This document shows, in pieces, positions 16,848-25,496 of a stretch of DNA of 64,000 nucleotides (positions are counted from its first letter, which is position 1; each line of letters opens with the position of its first letter). The stretch comes from Rubrolithibacter danxiaensis (lineage in GTDB: Bacteria > Bacteroidota > Bacteroidia > Sphingobacteriales > Sphingobacteriaceae), in assembly GCF_047272945.1 (NCBI RefSeq), contig NZ_JBKOPS010000001.1, positions 62,001-126,000 of the forward strand. The letters are read 5' to 3'. The notes under the pieces were generated by a model, which was given only the letters and a program-made list of their open reading frames with translations, made no database searches and was not told the origin of the DNA. The position numbers were made by a program, and so were the translations under genes.

Positions 16848-17285
16848 TTAATCTTTTTCTAGTCCGATTCTGTCTTTTAAAATTAAATTTCCCCCTATAT
16901 AATTCCCTGCAATCATGAAAGTTACCAAAAATCCTTTAATTATTATTTCCGGTACTGTATCTGAAACAAGTGCCGGATAATTTTTAATAGAAATGAATGC
17001 AAGAACACTATATCCCATAACTACCAGCGTGTTGATACTACCATGAATCAGCACTTTTTTTACAACCGCAGACTTCTGTTCACTGACGTGGATCAGATCG
17101 GCTGCACCTGTAATTATTGCAAAGAAACCTGCTAAAACTCCGCCTGCCATTGCACAAAAAGAAGCGTTTGTAAACAAATCACTGCCCAGATAAAAGGCAA
17201 GCAGGGAGCATACAAAGTCCATGGGAAAAAGTGCCGAAGGGAAGTGGATAAGCATGATGTGTAAGGGATGTCCGAAAATTTTCAT
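16848..17285 (-). CDS. DUF2231-type membrane protein
   Basis: 145 residues with four hydrophobic segments. The N-terminal motif HPLHIMLIHFPSALFPMDF is the DUF2231 signature, with conserved His residues that could bind metal or heme, followed by ITGAADLIHV. Function is not established for the family. It lies between a four-helix membrane protein (2-base gap) and an ECF sigma factor (1-base gap), so it is certainly cotranscribed. Confidence 0.8.
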   Translation of the reverse strand: MKIFGHPLHIMLIHFPSALFPMDFVCSLLAFYLGSDLFTNASFCAMAGGVLAGFFAIITGAADLIHVSEQKSAVVKKVLIHGSINTLVVMGYSVLAFISIKNYPALVSDTVPEIIIKGFLVTFMIAGNYIGGNLILKDRIGLEKD

Positions 17286-17287
17286 AA

Positions 17288-17632
17288 TCAGGCGAAAGCA
17301 AATAGAAGTAATGCTACAAATCCGACAATTGCCAGCAAAGCATGAACAAACGCTACTGATAAGGGACTGGCTTTTTTCTGCAAGTCGCGGATAAACATAT
17401 AAAAGCCACCCAAAGCGGCGATGACAAACAGAATAATACTAACCTTAGGAAAGTCATCCGGATGCTGAGCCGCATATACAATTAGTAACACAAGTGCTAC
17501 AGCTGCTACCAGTCCATGCGAATAAATAACTCCTTTAGATGCCTCTTTTTTTGTAAGCCACTTAACTAAAATACTTAATCCGAGCACTGCAGAAACTGCG
17601 AATAATACAATAGAAAAATTTATCATGTCCAT
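17288..17632 (-). CDS. small four-helix membrane protein
   Basis: 114 residues, with hydrophobic segments at about 5-24, 38-56, 65-82 and 93-113. A His in IYSHGLVAA and another in AFVHALLA occupy similar places in each half, hinting at an internal duplication. No family recognised. First gene of the membrane-protein/DUF2231/sigma operon. The ATG at 17632 is used; a second ATG two codons on is equally possible. Confidence 0.68.
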   Translation of the reverse strand: MDMINFSIVLFAVSAVLGLSILVKWLTKKEASKGVIYSHGLVAAVALVLLIVYAAQHPDDFPKVSIILFVIAALGGFYMFIRDLQKKASPLSVAFVHALLAIVGFVALLLFAFA

Positions 17633-17782
17633 TTATGTTATTTAAAGAATTAGAGAGGGTGAGAATAAAAAGGGTTACAATTCTGAGCAACTAGAATTTA
17701 AAATATACTGACAGTGCCAATATATTTTCTATATTTATATAAGCTATCTAAAAAAACTTCTACCACCTGTAACAATTTCTTT

Positions 17783-18575
17783 ATGGGTTCTAAAACTTCT
17801 GCTACCGAATCAGACAGTGTTCTGATAGAACGTGAAAGGCAAAAACCAAACGCCAGTTAATGCTCTATCTTTTGATGGGAATAATTTCATGCATGGGCCT
17901 TATACTCGTATTCAGAGGAACGGATGGCACCCGCAAGGTAGATATTGATATCACTAAAGGAAAATTTGCTTTCAGTGTAGACAAACCGATTGTAGAACAG
18001 GTAAATCAATCTACTGTAAGCACTACTGTACGGGGAGAAAAAGTAGATTTTACGACCGGTGTAATCGAACCTAAGGTAATTGACCAGATACAAAAGGAAA
18101 ATATTACTATTAGCCCCGAAAGCTTTACCGGAAAAAATTTAATAAATAAGGAAGCTGGCTTTGTATTAACTGTAGAGCATCCCGAGCGTTACCGGCTTTC
18201 TTATAGTGCAGAAGGACTCACAAATTCATACATTCCTATAAATACCATTACCAGCAGTTATGGAAACGTTAATGTAAACCGCTCAGAATCAACTCCCGGT
18301 TATGATTTTCCTACCCAGGTTGAAGCAGGACTGCAATTAATTCTGAATGCCGGATATATAAACAGCCTGCCTGAAATTCATTATGATCAATCAAAAACTA
18401 CTGCCTTTTTAACTTACAACAACCAGCAACCGGCGGTATCAGCTATCAGAAAGTCACACTGAAAAATGGGCTTGTATACATTGCTTCGGCAAATTACAAT
18501 GCTGTTCTTACTCCCGAGCAGGAAAAAAACGACCTTATTAACATGGTAGCTTCTTTAACAGTTATCCGAGATTAA
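17783..18575 (+). pseudogene. membrane-anchored protein broken by two -1 frameshifts
   Basis: Three consecutive frames join into one protein of about 264 residues. The first frame (ATG at 17783) gives MGSKTSATESDSVLIERERQK, and the second picks up near 17842-17846 with TKRQLMLYLLMGIISCMGL (a single membrane segment). The extracytoplasmic domain continues to 18428, and the third frame gives TGGISYQKVTLKNGLVYIA through ASLTVIRD, stopping at 18575. Both joins need one extra A: in AGGCAAAAACC near 17841-17845 and in CAGCAACC near 18425-18429. I recognise no family. The protein is coherent across the breaks, so the damage is recent or is a sequencing artefact. Confidence 0.65.
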
Positions 18576-18586
18576 AATCGTAACTT

Positions 18587-19690
18587 TTATTTTTTACTTT
18601 CAGCTACCGCGACTTTCGAATCGGCGGTACCATAATATAAAAGCCACCTGTTTTTAAAATAAACAAGCCCTTCTATAAACACAGTACCTGCCGTGTATTG
18701 GCCTGTTATCTCGTACTGCTTTTCCGGTTTTATAAAATAAACGTCTGACCTGTCGAGCAGTTTAGCAGGATCTTTAGGGTCAAGTAAAGCCTGTCCGGCA
18801 GAATAAGTATTAACAGGAAGATCGGGATCGCCATCATTTTCTGCATTTTTGCCGTTATACAAAAAAACAATTCCTTTATCAGTTACAACTGCAGGAGGGC
18901 CGGGCTCAACCAATCCGCTGTCAAATTTCCCCTTCCGCATGGTAAAAACCTTCAATAACTCGCCATTCTGATCCAGCACGGGAGTCCAGTTTACCAGATC
19001 TGTAGATGTGGCAAGATTTATTGTTGCCTCATTCCAGTACATCCAGTATTTTCCATTTATTTTTTTAGCAAGGAACTTTCCTCCTTTCAGTTCGCATATA
19101 ACAGATGCTGATTTTGACCATATTTCTTTAAACTTTCCACCATATGCTTTCTCAAAAGCTGAACCATGTTTTGTCCAGTGTATCAGGTCTTTAGAAGTTG
19201 CTACTCCTATCCTTGCAAGTTTTCTATCCCACATGGTATAAGTCATTACAAAAGTTCCATCGGCAGACTGTACTACCCTCGGATCTTCACAACCTCCATC
19301 CCATTCGTACTTTTTAGAAATGTCATTAGCGGGATATACCACAGGGTGAGGATAACGTTTAAAATTCTTTCCATCCTCACTAACAGCAAGGCCTATCCTG
19401 GATGTATGGCCTCCTATCCCCGTACCGGTAGAATCTTCTGCACGATACAGAAGATATACTTTATTGTCTTTAACAACTGCTGCGGGATTAAAAACATGCA
19501 TTGCCTCCCACGCTACGTTGGTATTACGCATAGGATCTCGAAAAACAGTATTTTGTGCAGGCCGAAGAATCGGATTTACTTCATCAATTTTATAAAAAGG
19601 CCCTAACATCCAATCTTTCAACTGACTTTCCTGGCCTTTAGAAGACAATGCAGCCAACAGTGCAGAACAAAACAAGAAAACTTTTTTCAT
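18587..19690 (-). CDS. GH130-family glycoside phosphorylase/hydrolase, secreted
   Basis: A five-bladed beta-propeller glycosidase-like enzyme of family GH130, whose members act on beta-mannosides. Start set at MKKVFLFCSALLAAL, which gives a normal signal peptide; the frame extends 38 codons upstream with low-complexity Lys-rich sequence. Features: YLLYRAEDSTGTGIGGHTSR, WDGGCEDPRVV (the Asp-Pro-Arg motif of the family), TYTMWDRKLARIGVATS, and a late YYGTADSKVAVAES. Secretion argues for a hydrolase rather than an intracellular phosphorylase. It fits the mannosidase locus 8 kb away. Confidence 0.83.
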   Translation of the reverse strand: MKKVFLFCSALLAALSSKGQESQLKDWMLGPFYKIDEVNPILRPAQNTVFRDPMRNTNVAWEAMHVFNPAAVVKDNKVYLLYRAEDSTGTGIGGHTSRIGLAVSEDGKNFKRYPHPVVYPANDISKKYEWDGGCEDPRVVQSADGTFVMTYTMWDRKLARIGVATSKDLIHWTKHGSAFEKAYGGKFKEIWSKSASVICELKGGKFLAKKINGKYWMYWNEATINLATSTDLVNWTPVLDQNGELLKVFTMRKGKFDSGLVEPGPPAVVTDKGIVFLYNGKNAENDGDPDLPVNTYSAGQALLDPKDPAKLLDRSDVYFIKPEKQYEITGQYTAGTVFIEGLVYFKNRWLLYYGTADSKVAVAESKK

Positions 19691-19812
19691 ATGGTAAGTC
19701 TTAGCATTCTCTAATTTATGATTTTTTTGTTTAGGTGTTTCAGTAAGAAATGTGGATTTTTTATCCTTCTGCTTTCCTTTTTCTTTATTAAAGAGAGAAG
19801 TCATAACTGCAT

Positions 19813-19844
19813 AAAAAAAACCGCCACCTAAACAGATGACGGTT
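19813..19844 (-). terminator. Rho-independent terminator after the M56 gene
   Basis: On the minus strand AACCGTCATCT pairs with AGGTGGCGGTT (two G-U pairs, loop GTTT), followed by eight T. It sits between the M56 peptidase gene and the GH130 gene, so those are separate transcripts. Confidence 0.87.
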
Positions 19845-19865
19845 ATTATCTTTTAAGATCAGCTA

Positions 19866-21641
19866 CTATTTCTGTTCGGCCGACTCCGTCTTTTCGCTTT
19901 CCATCTTTTTCATTAATTCTTCCTGTTTCTCTCCCAAAGTCTCCATTTTCTTTTCAAAATCTGAATTTTTCCATTTCTCTGCCAGTTCCTGGCTTTTCTT
20001 ATCCAGTTCGGTTTGCTTTTTCTGCCATTCGCTGTCAAACTTTTTCTGAAATTCTTCAGCTTTTTTCTGAAATTCCAATTGTTTTTTCTGCCATTCAGGA
20101 TTATTAAATTTCTTCTGAAACTCTTCAGCTTTTAAACTAAACTCTTTCTGATGTTTCTTCCATTCATCGGTGTTTAAAGCTTTCTTGCTCCACTCCTGTG
20201 CTTTTTGCTGAAACTCCGCCTGCATTTTCTTCCATTCGGGATTGTCATAAAACTTACGCATTTCTTCTGCATTCTTTTGTATCTCAGACTGGAGCTGTTT
20301 CCACTCCTGACTATCAAAATGCTTTTTCATTGCCACAGCATTTTTTTGTATTTCCTGCTGCTGTTTTTTCCATTCATCACTTGCAAAAAACTTCTTTTGT
20401 TCTTCTGCAACTTTTTTCATGGCTTCGGCATTTTTCTGAATTTCTTTCTGCAGATCTTTCCATTCTTTACTGTTGTAAAAAGCATTGGAAGTATCTTGAA
20501 CAACAATCCTGTTATCCTTATCTGTCTCTATAGTTTTACTGTCTTTTTTGACAACCTTATGAGTAGTATCAGTTCTGTTTACCTGTATTGCCTTTACCGT
20601 ATTTTCAATTGTTTTAACAGTATCTTGTTGAGGAAAAGCTAAAGTTTTCTTCTCTTTTAGTGTAGGAATAGCCCATGCAAGAGATATTCCAACGCTAACA
20701 ATTGCAGCAAGTGCAATAAAGCCATGTGTGGGAGACGTTTTTAATTTATTCATAATAGTTAATCGTTTAATTCGGGTTAATAGCGGGTATTTATCTGCTC
20801 CTTTTGCAGCCATTGCAAATACATTATCGTTGCGGTTTTCTTCAAGAATCAACAGTGCTTTTGCATAGCTAACTGCGTCCTCTGTATTTATAAGTACACT
20901 TTCATCGCAGCAGTATTCTCTTTGCCTTTCAATTTCTTTTGAGATAAGCCAGACACAAGGATTGAAAAACAAGGCCGTTTCCATGAGCCGCTGAAAGATG
21001 TTAAACAGGTAATCGTTCCGTTTTATATGCGCCAGCTCGTGGAGCAGAATAGCTTCAACCTGCCCGACACTTAACCTGTTCAACATAGCAACGGGAACAA
21101 TAATTGCGGGTTTTAAAAAGCCAACGGTAAAGGGGACTGCAATATTCCTGGAAACATAGAGGGTTATTTCTTTAAAAACTTTCGCTTTTTCTCTGAGCCG
21201 TTTAACCCTTTTAAGCCAGTCTTCATCTTCAAACAGAATTTCATTCCTTTTAATTTGAAGAATATCAAGCCAACCAGAAGTAAAACGGCTTATTTGAAAG
21301 GCCATACCAACAAAATACAGTACGGCAATTAATCTGGCATTTTGTTGCTGCCACAGGAGCAGATTCTCCAGCAGGCTTTTACTGTTTGAAGAAACGGAAT
21401 AACTTATATTCACGCTATTAGAGATAATATCTGTTTTACTATAATATAAGGAAGCGAGTGATAGAACAAAAAGCCCGAAACTAAGCGTTAGCGAAGAATA
21501 TAAAATCCAATACTTTGTGTTGGCAGATAAAGATGATATTACCTTAAACAGGAATTTAATAAATCCTAAGATCACCAGTGTCTGCATACAAGACAGAAAT
21601 ATGGTTTCGCTTAACGCTGAAATAAAAGCGGATGTATTCAT
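19866..21641 (-). CDS. BlaR1-like M56 metallopeptidase with a coiled repeat tail
   Basis: 591 residues. An N-terminal membrane domain (segments at about 15-35, 46-67, 103-120) surrounds a cytoplasmic zinc peptidase domain, with His201-Glu-x-x-His205 in LLHELAHIKRND and the downstream EREYCCDESV region. Another membrane segment lies at about 305-322. The usual penicillin-binding sensor of BlaR1 is absent. Instead residues about 388-585 form some eight tandem 21-26-residue units beginning EWKK-Q-E-Q-KAEE, rich in Lys, Glu and Gln, likely one long periplasmic helix. It lies 4 bases after blaI-like gene, with which it should form a signalling pair: the repressor is cleaved when the sensor is triggered. 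Confidence 0.87.
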   Translation of the reverse strand: MNTSAFISALSETIFLSCMQTLVILGFIKFLFKVISSLSANTKYWILYSSLTLSFGLFVLSLASLYYSKTDIISNSVNISYSVSSNSKSLLENLLLWQQQNARLIAVLYFVGMAFQISRFTSGWLDILQIKRNEILFEDEDWLKRVKRLREKAKVFKEITLYVSRNIAVPFTVGFLKPAIIVPVAMLNRLSVGQVEAILLHELAHIKRNDYLFNIFQRLMETALFFNPCVWLISKEIERQREYCCDESVLINTEDAVSYAKALLILEENRNDNVFAMAAKGADKYPLLTRIKRLTIMNKLKTSPTHGFIALAAIVSVGISLAWAIPTLKEKKTLAFPQQDTVKTIENTVKAIQVNRTDTTHKVVKKDSKTIETDKDNRIVVQDTSNAFYNSKEWKDLQKEIQKNAEAMKKVAEEQKKFFASDEWKKQQQEIQKNAVAMKKHFDSQEWKQLQSEIQKNAEEMRKFYDNPEWKKMQAEFQQKAQEWSKKALNTDEWKKHQKEFSLKAEEFQKKFNNPEWQKKQLEFQKKAEEFQKKFDSEWQKKQTELDKKSQELAEKWKNSDFEKKMETLGEKQEELMKKMESEKTESAEQK

Positions 21642-21645
21642 GATG

Positions 21646-22026
21646 CTATTTATTTTGATCCAATTCGTCGAGGTATTTTCTGATCATTTCTATTTCCTCT
21701 TTCGAAGACTTCTGGTTATTCAGTGCCTGCATAACCAATTGGGCTGAAGAACCGTTAAAAACAGAATCGATCATTTTATTCAGCATATTTCGCTGTGCAT
21801 CTTTCCTGCTGATAAGCGGCTTAAAAATGTGAGTACGTGTACTGCTGTCACGTTCCAGCATTCCTTTGTCATACATTATTTGCATCAATTTCAAAGTCGT
21901 GGTGTATCCCACTTCTTTTCCTTTTGACCTGGATAAGCTTTCATTCACTTCCCGTACGGTTGCAGAACCAAGCTGCCACAGCACCTGTAATATTTCCAGT
22001 TCGCTTTCTGTTGGTTTAATATTCAT
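21646..22026 (-). CDS. BlaI/MecI/CopY-family repressor
   Basis: A winged-helix repressor of about 126 residues. Start set at MNIKPTESELEILQVLWQLG, the family N-terminus; the frame extends upstream only through the operator region. Recognition helix area: REVNESLSRSKGKEVGYTTT. The C-terminal dimerisation segment holds RDAQRNMLNKMIDSVFNGSS, near where BlaR1-type peptidases cut. Two palindromes lie directly upstream. It represses itself and the M56 gene by inference. No beta-lactamase gene is nearby. Confidence 0.9.
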   Translation of the reverse strand: MNIKPTESELEILQVLWQLGSATVREVNESLSRSKGKEVGYTTTLKLMQIMYDKGMLERDSSTRTHIFKPLISRKDAQRNMLNKMIDSVFNGSSAQLVMQALNNQKSSKEEIEMIRKYLDELDQNK

Positions 22027-22027
22027 A

Positions 22028-22067
22028 TACGAATGTTTTCGTAAACAATTATACGAAAGATTTCGTA
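22028..22067 (-). promoter_or_regulatory. paired operators of the BlaI-like repressor
   Basis: Two dyads, TACGAATGTTTTCGTA (22028-22043) and TACGAAAGATTTCGTA (22052-22067), share arms TACGAA/TTCGTA with centres 24 bp apart. The second has 7-bp perfect arms. They directly precede the repressor start codon, as expected for autoregulation by a BlaI dimer. Confidence 0.7.
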
Positions 22068-22256
22068 ACAACAAAAAATATTTAACATTTTTTTTAAGGC
22101 AAGAAATTAACCTCTTTCTAACCCTCTAATTTTAATTAAGTAATTAGTTATAAAAATCCTCAATTTTATTCTAAAATCTTTAAAAGAAATTCCTTCTCAC
22201 ATTTGTTCTCAAAAGTAAAAAAGGCAATTACAGAGAATTTCTATCGTTATTAAGAA

Positions 22257-23279
22257 GTGAGTTTAAGAATAAGATTGGTATTTGTTATTTTATTTTTTTG
22301 TTGGGGAGCATACGCTCAGCAAAAGGAAAAAAGCTTGTCCATAAGCTGTTACGTAAATCCTGAATTATATCTTAAAGCCGGAATAATCGCTTATGTAAGC
22401 GATAAAGCTGCACATACCTATTGCAAAGGAAGCTATGTAACCTTATACAATGGGAGCAGCAATTCCGTATTTTACAGATTCAGTAAGTCCGGTAACTGGA
22501 GAGAAGTGCAATCGAAACAACGTGTTATAATTCCTGCCCGTTCTACACATTCTGCCAAAACACAACTCTCGGTAGTTTCTCTGAGCATTAGGTACACAGA
22601 AGAAATCAGCGGCGATGTTGGGAGCAAAATCAGTTCTATTGCAAAGATGAATGCACAATCGGATAAGGCCAAAGCAAAGGGGCCGGCCGGAGTTATTGCA
22701 TTTCCCGGTGAAAACAATACGCCAGGCGCCTCAAAAGGTACTACGTCAAAAACTATTCCTGCGCCTATAGCAAAAAGCAAATCAAAAGCTGCAGTAATTC
22801 AGCACAAACCACTCCAAAAAAGGCCGGAAAAACCAGCAGCAAAAAAAGAAGAATTTATAGAAGAAGAAGTAGAACCAACTTCACCCCGTTGTTTTCTTGC
22901 TGCAGACACAGCCTATTTCACTTTCTATTACATTAAGTTAAGAGATACCGTTTTATACTCAGATCCCTTCCCTGTTGAACGGTATGACAATCAAGAATCA
23001 GGTAAAAAATTGCTTTCAGAAGCATGGGGCTGCTTAAGTACTAAACTAATTGAACGCTTTGGCGAAGACACATACAACAATTGGCTTAATGACGTTGATC
23101 ATGACCTGATGATTGGCTTAAACCATCTGCGCAACCCGCAATTTTCCTCGTCGGCGATTTTCCTGGATTATCCCTATACACATTCCTTTAGCGAAGCTAA
23201 AGCGGAGATGAGAAACTGGATGGAATTCGACAAAAAGAAAAGTCCGGGGATACAATTTGTAAAAATTGCTTTTCCTTAA
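22257..23279 (+). CDS. secreted hypothetical protein
   Basis: 340 residues. The start is a GTG at 22257, two codons after an in-frame stop, followed by a clean signal peptide (LRIRLVFVILFFCWGAYAQ). The N-terminal domain (about 25-120) is beta-rich, followed by a Lys/Pro/Ala-rich linker (about 130-205: KPLQKRPEKPAAKKEEFIEE) and a C-terminal domain (about 215-340) with FGEDTYNNWLNDVDHDLMIG. No family recognised. It is divergent from the BlaI/M56 pair with about 230 bases between starts, so regulation by the same operators is possible but unproven. Confidence 0.68.
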   Translation: MSLRIRLVFVILFFCWGAYAQQKEKSLSISCYVNPELYLKAGIIAYVSDKAAHTYCKGSYVTLYNGSSNSVFYRFSKSGNWREVQSKQRVIIPARSTHSAKTQLSVVSLSIRYTEEISGDVGSKISSIAKMNAQSDKAKAKGPAGVIAFPGENNTPGASKGTTSKTIPAPIAKSKSKAAVIQHKPLQKRPEKPAAKKEEFIEEEVEPTSPRCFLAADTAYFTFYYIKLRDTVLYSDPFPVERYDNQESGKKLLSEAWGCLSTKLIERFGEDTYNNWLNDVDHDLMIGLNHLRNPQFSSSAIFLDYPYTHSFSEAKAEMRNWMEFDKKKSPGIQFVKIAFP

Positions 23280-23377
23280 GCTGCTCTCATCTTTGTCTTA
23301 ACTGCTATTCAAACCAAAACGAAATTGTATTGGTTCTAATTTAGCTTCTGTATCTTTTTCAGGAGCCTAAGCAATTT

Positions 23378-25411
23378 ATGAGAACTACAAAAAAATCAAA
23401 TACAGCTCCTGCGGCAACCTTGGTAAATGAAACTGGAGTTATGCCTCAGGATTTAAAACCGATGCTTGCCACCCTGGTTGATAAAGCTTTTGATGAAGAA
23501 GGATGGATATATGAAATAAAATGGGACGGTTACCGGGCTATGGCCTATATAAAAAATGGAACTGTTGAATTAAAATCGAGAAATAATAACTCGTTCAACG
23601 AAAAGTTCTACCCAATAAGGCAACAGTTGGAACAATGGAATACAGAGGCAGTTGTTGATGGTGAAATTACCGTACTAAACGAAAAAGGAATTGCTGACTT
23701 CTCTGCATTGCAAACCTGGAGAAGCGAAGCAGACGGAGAGTTATTTTTTTATCTTTTTGATATAATATGGTATAAAGGCCGGAATTTAATGGAGCGACCT
23801 TTAAAAGAAAGGCGTGAATTATTGGAAAGTATCATCCCTGACGAAGGAAATATTAAACTGAGTAAATCTTTTGATGCCAAAGGAACTGATTTCTTCAAGG
23901 TAGCTGAGAAAATGGGATTGGAAGGAATCATTGCAAAAAAAATTGATAGTTTTTATTTTCCCGATACTAGATCAAAAGAATGGTTAAAAATCAAAACTGA
24001 AAAACACCAGGAATTGATAATTGGCGGTTATACCAAAAATGAAAATACCTCCCGACAGTTTAGTGCTTTGCTTTTAGGAATTTTTGAAAACAATGAATTT
24101 AAACATGTATGCCCGGTAGGAACAGGTTTCTCTGACAAATTGCAGACAGAAATACTTGAAAAACTAAAGCCCTTAATTATTCCTGAATGTCCTTTTAATC
24201 GCGTGCCGGAATATAACAAACCTTCCAGGTTTCGGCCAAACCCTCCTAAAGCAACGGTAACATGGGTTAAACCCGAAGTTGTTGTAGAAATAAGTTACCG
24301 AGAACTTACGAAAGACGGTGCGGTTCGGCATCCTTCATTTAAAGGTTTACGTGAAGACAAAAATGCGAAGGAAGTAGTCCGTGAGAAACCTGCCGACACA
24401 AATGAAGTTATAGACGAAGCTGAAGCGCTGCATCAGAAAAAGGTAATCAGCAGACCTGGAAAAAAGATAAGAAAATCGCTTTTAAACCCTGGGGATGAAA
24501 CACAAGTGCGTGAGGTAAACGGCCACGAACTGAAGTTTACAAATTTGAGTAAGATATTCTGGCCGGATGAAAAAATAAGCAAGCGGGATATGCTAAATTA
24601 TTATTACCAGGTGGCCCCATATATGCTGCCTTATTTAGTGGAAAGGCCGCAAACCCTGAACCGCTTTCCGAATGGAATTTATAAAAACAGCTTTTACCAG
24701 AAAGATGTTACCGGTAAAGTCCCTTCCTGGATAGAGACTTTCAGGTATTACAGCGAAGCCGACCAGCGATATAAAAATTTCATGGTCTGCACAAATGAAG
24801 CAAGCCTCCTGTACATTGCATCATTAGGCTGCATTGAGATCAATCCCTGGAGCAGCCGCTGTGAATCTCCGGACAATCCCGATTGGTGTATTATTGATCT
24901 CGATCCTGATAAAAATCCGTTTGAACAAGTTATTGAAACTGCCCAAATTACTAAACGGATTTTAGATGAGTCTAAGATTACATCCTATTGTAAAACATCC
25001 GGTTCTACAGGCTTGCATATTTATATACCCTTAGCAGCAAAATACACGTACGAGCAGTCAAAAGAATTTGGTCGGTTAGTTGCCAAAATCGTCCATTCAC
25101 AATTGCCGGATTATACCAGTATTGAACGTTTAACTGAAAAAAGAAAGGGGAAGCTGTATATAGATTTTTTGCAAAACCGCCCTCAGGCAACCGTTGCAGC
25201 ACCGTATTCTTTACGGCCCAAACCCGGCGCAACAGTTTCTATGCCATTACATTGGGACGAAGTGAAGATCGGGTTGCAAATGAAAGACTTTACTATTTTT
25301 AATGCGATGAGCCGGATAAAAGAGCAGGGAGATATTTTTAAGCCTGTACTTGGAAAAGGAATTAATATGGAACAGGCAATAAAAAAACTCGAGGGATTAT
25401 TACAGCAATAA
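23378..25411 (+). CDS. ligD: DNA ligase D (ligase + polymerase domains)
   Basis: ATP-dependent ligase of bacterial non-homologous end joining, 677 residues. The ligase domain is N-terminal (about 20-340): adenylated Lys48 in EIKWDGYRAM, then LEGIIAKK and EWLKIKTEKHQE. The OB fold follows. The primase-polymerase domain occupies about 385-677: LSKIFWPDEKISKRDMLNY, IDLDPDKNPF (catalytic Asp pair) and KTSGSTGLHIYIPL. The 3'-phosphoesterase domain found in many LigDs is missing. No Ku gene is in the window. Stands alone between a secreted protein and a convergent operon. Confidence 0.92.
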   Translation: MRTTKKSNTAPAATLVNETGVMPQDLKPMLATLVDKAFDEEGWIYEIKWDGYRAMAYIKNGTVELKSRNNNSFNEKFYPIRQQLEQWNTEAVVDGEITVLNEKGIADFSALQTWRSEADGELFFYLFDIIWYKGRNLMERPLKERRELLESIIPDEGNIKLSKSFDAKGTDFFKVAEKMGLEGIIAKKIDSFYFPDTRSKEWLKIKTEKHQELIIGGYTKNENTSRQFSALLLGIFENNEFKHVCPVGTGFSDKLQTEILEKLKPLIIPECPFNRVPEYNKPSRFRPNPPKATVTWVKPEVVVEISYRELTKDGAVRHPSFKGLREDKNAKEVVREKPADTNEVIDEAEALHQKKVISRPGKKIRKSLLNPGDETQVREVNGHELKFTNLSKIFWPDEKISKRDMLNYYYQVAPYMLPYLVERPQTLNRFPNGIYKNSFYQKDVTGKVPSWIETFRYYSEADQRYKNFMVCTNEASLLYIASLGCIEINPWSSRCESPDNPDWCIIDLDPDKNPFEQVIETAQITKRILDESKITSYCKTSGSTGLHIYIPLAAKYTYEQSKEFGRLVAKIVHSQLPDYTSIERLTEKRKGKLYIDFLQNRPQATVAAPYSLRPKPGATVSMPLHWDEVKIGLQMKDFTIFNAMSRIKEQGDIFKPVLGKGINMEQAIKKLEGLLQQ

Positions 25412-25465
25412 AAAAGCCTGTCGAAGAATCTGTAATGGATATAGAACAAAATTCTTCAACAGGCT
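25412..25465 (-). terminator. terminator of the mannan-type utilisation operon
   Basis: Arms AGCCTGTCGAAGAAT (25414-25428) and ATTCTTCAACAGGCT (25451-25465) pair over 15 bases with one mismatch. Reading leftwards the stem is followed by six T (complement of 25408-25413). It lies 31 bases beyond the last gene of the leftward operon, which it should end; rightwards no T-run follows. Confidence 0.8.
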
Positions 25466-25496
25466 CAGGAAATTTAAATATAAAGGAAAGACTTTA

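Noticed and set aside
19900..20470. Regular repeats that could suggest a CRISPR-like array or satellite
   Set aside because: The units are in frame, degenerate at third codon positions and encode a helical repeat, so it is protein repeat sequence.
20198..20642. Long plus-strand frames opposite the M56 tail
   Set aside because: They are antisense echoes of the Lys/Glu repeat units, Phe/Leu-rich and without a gene-like start.
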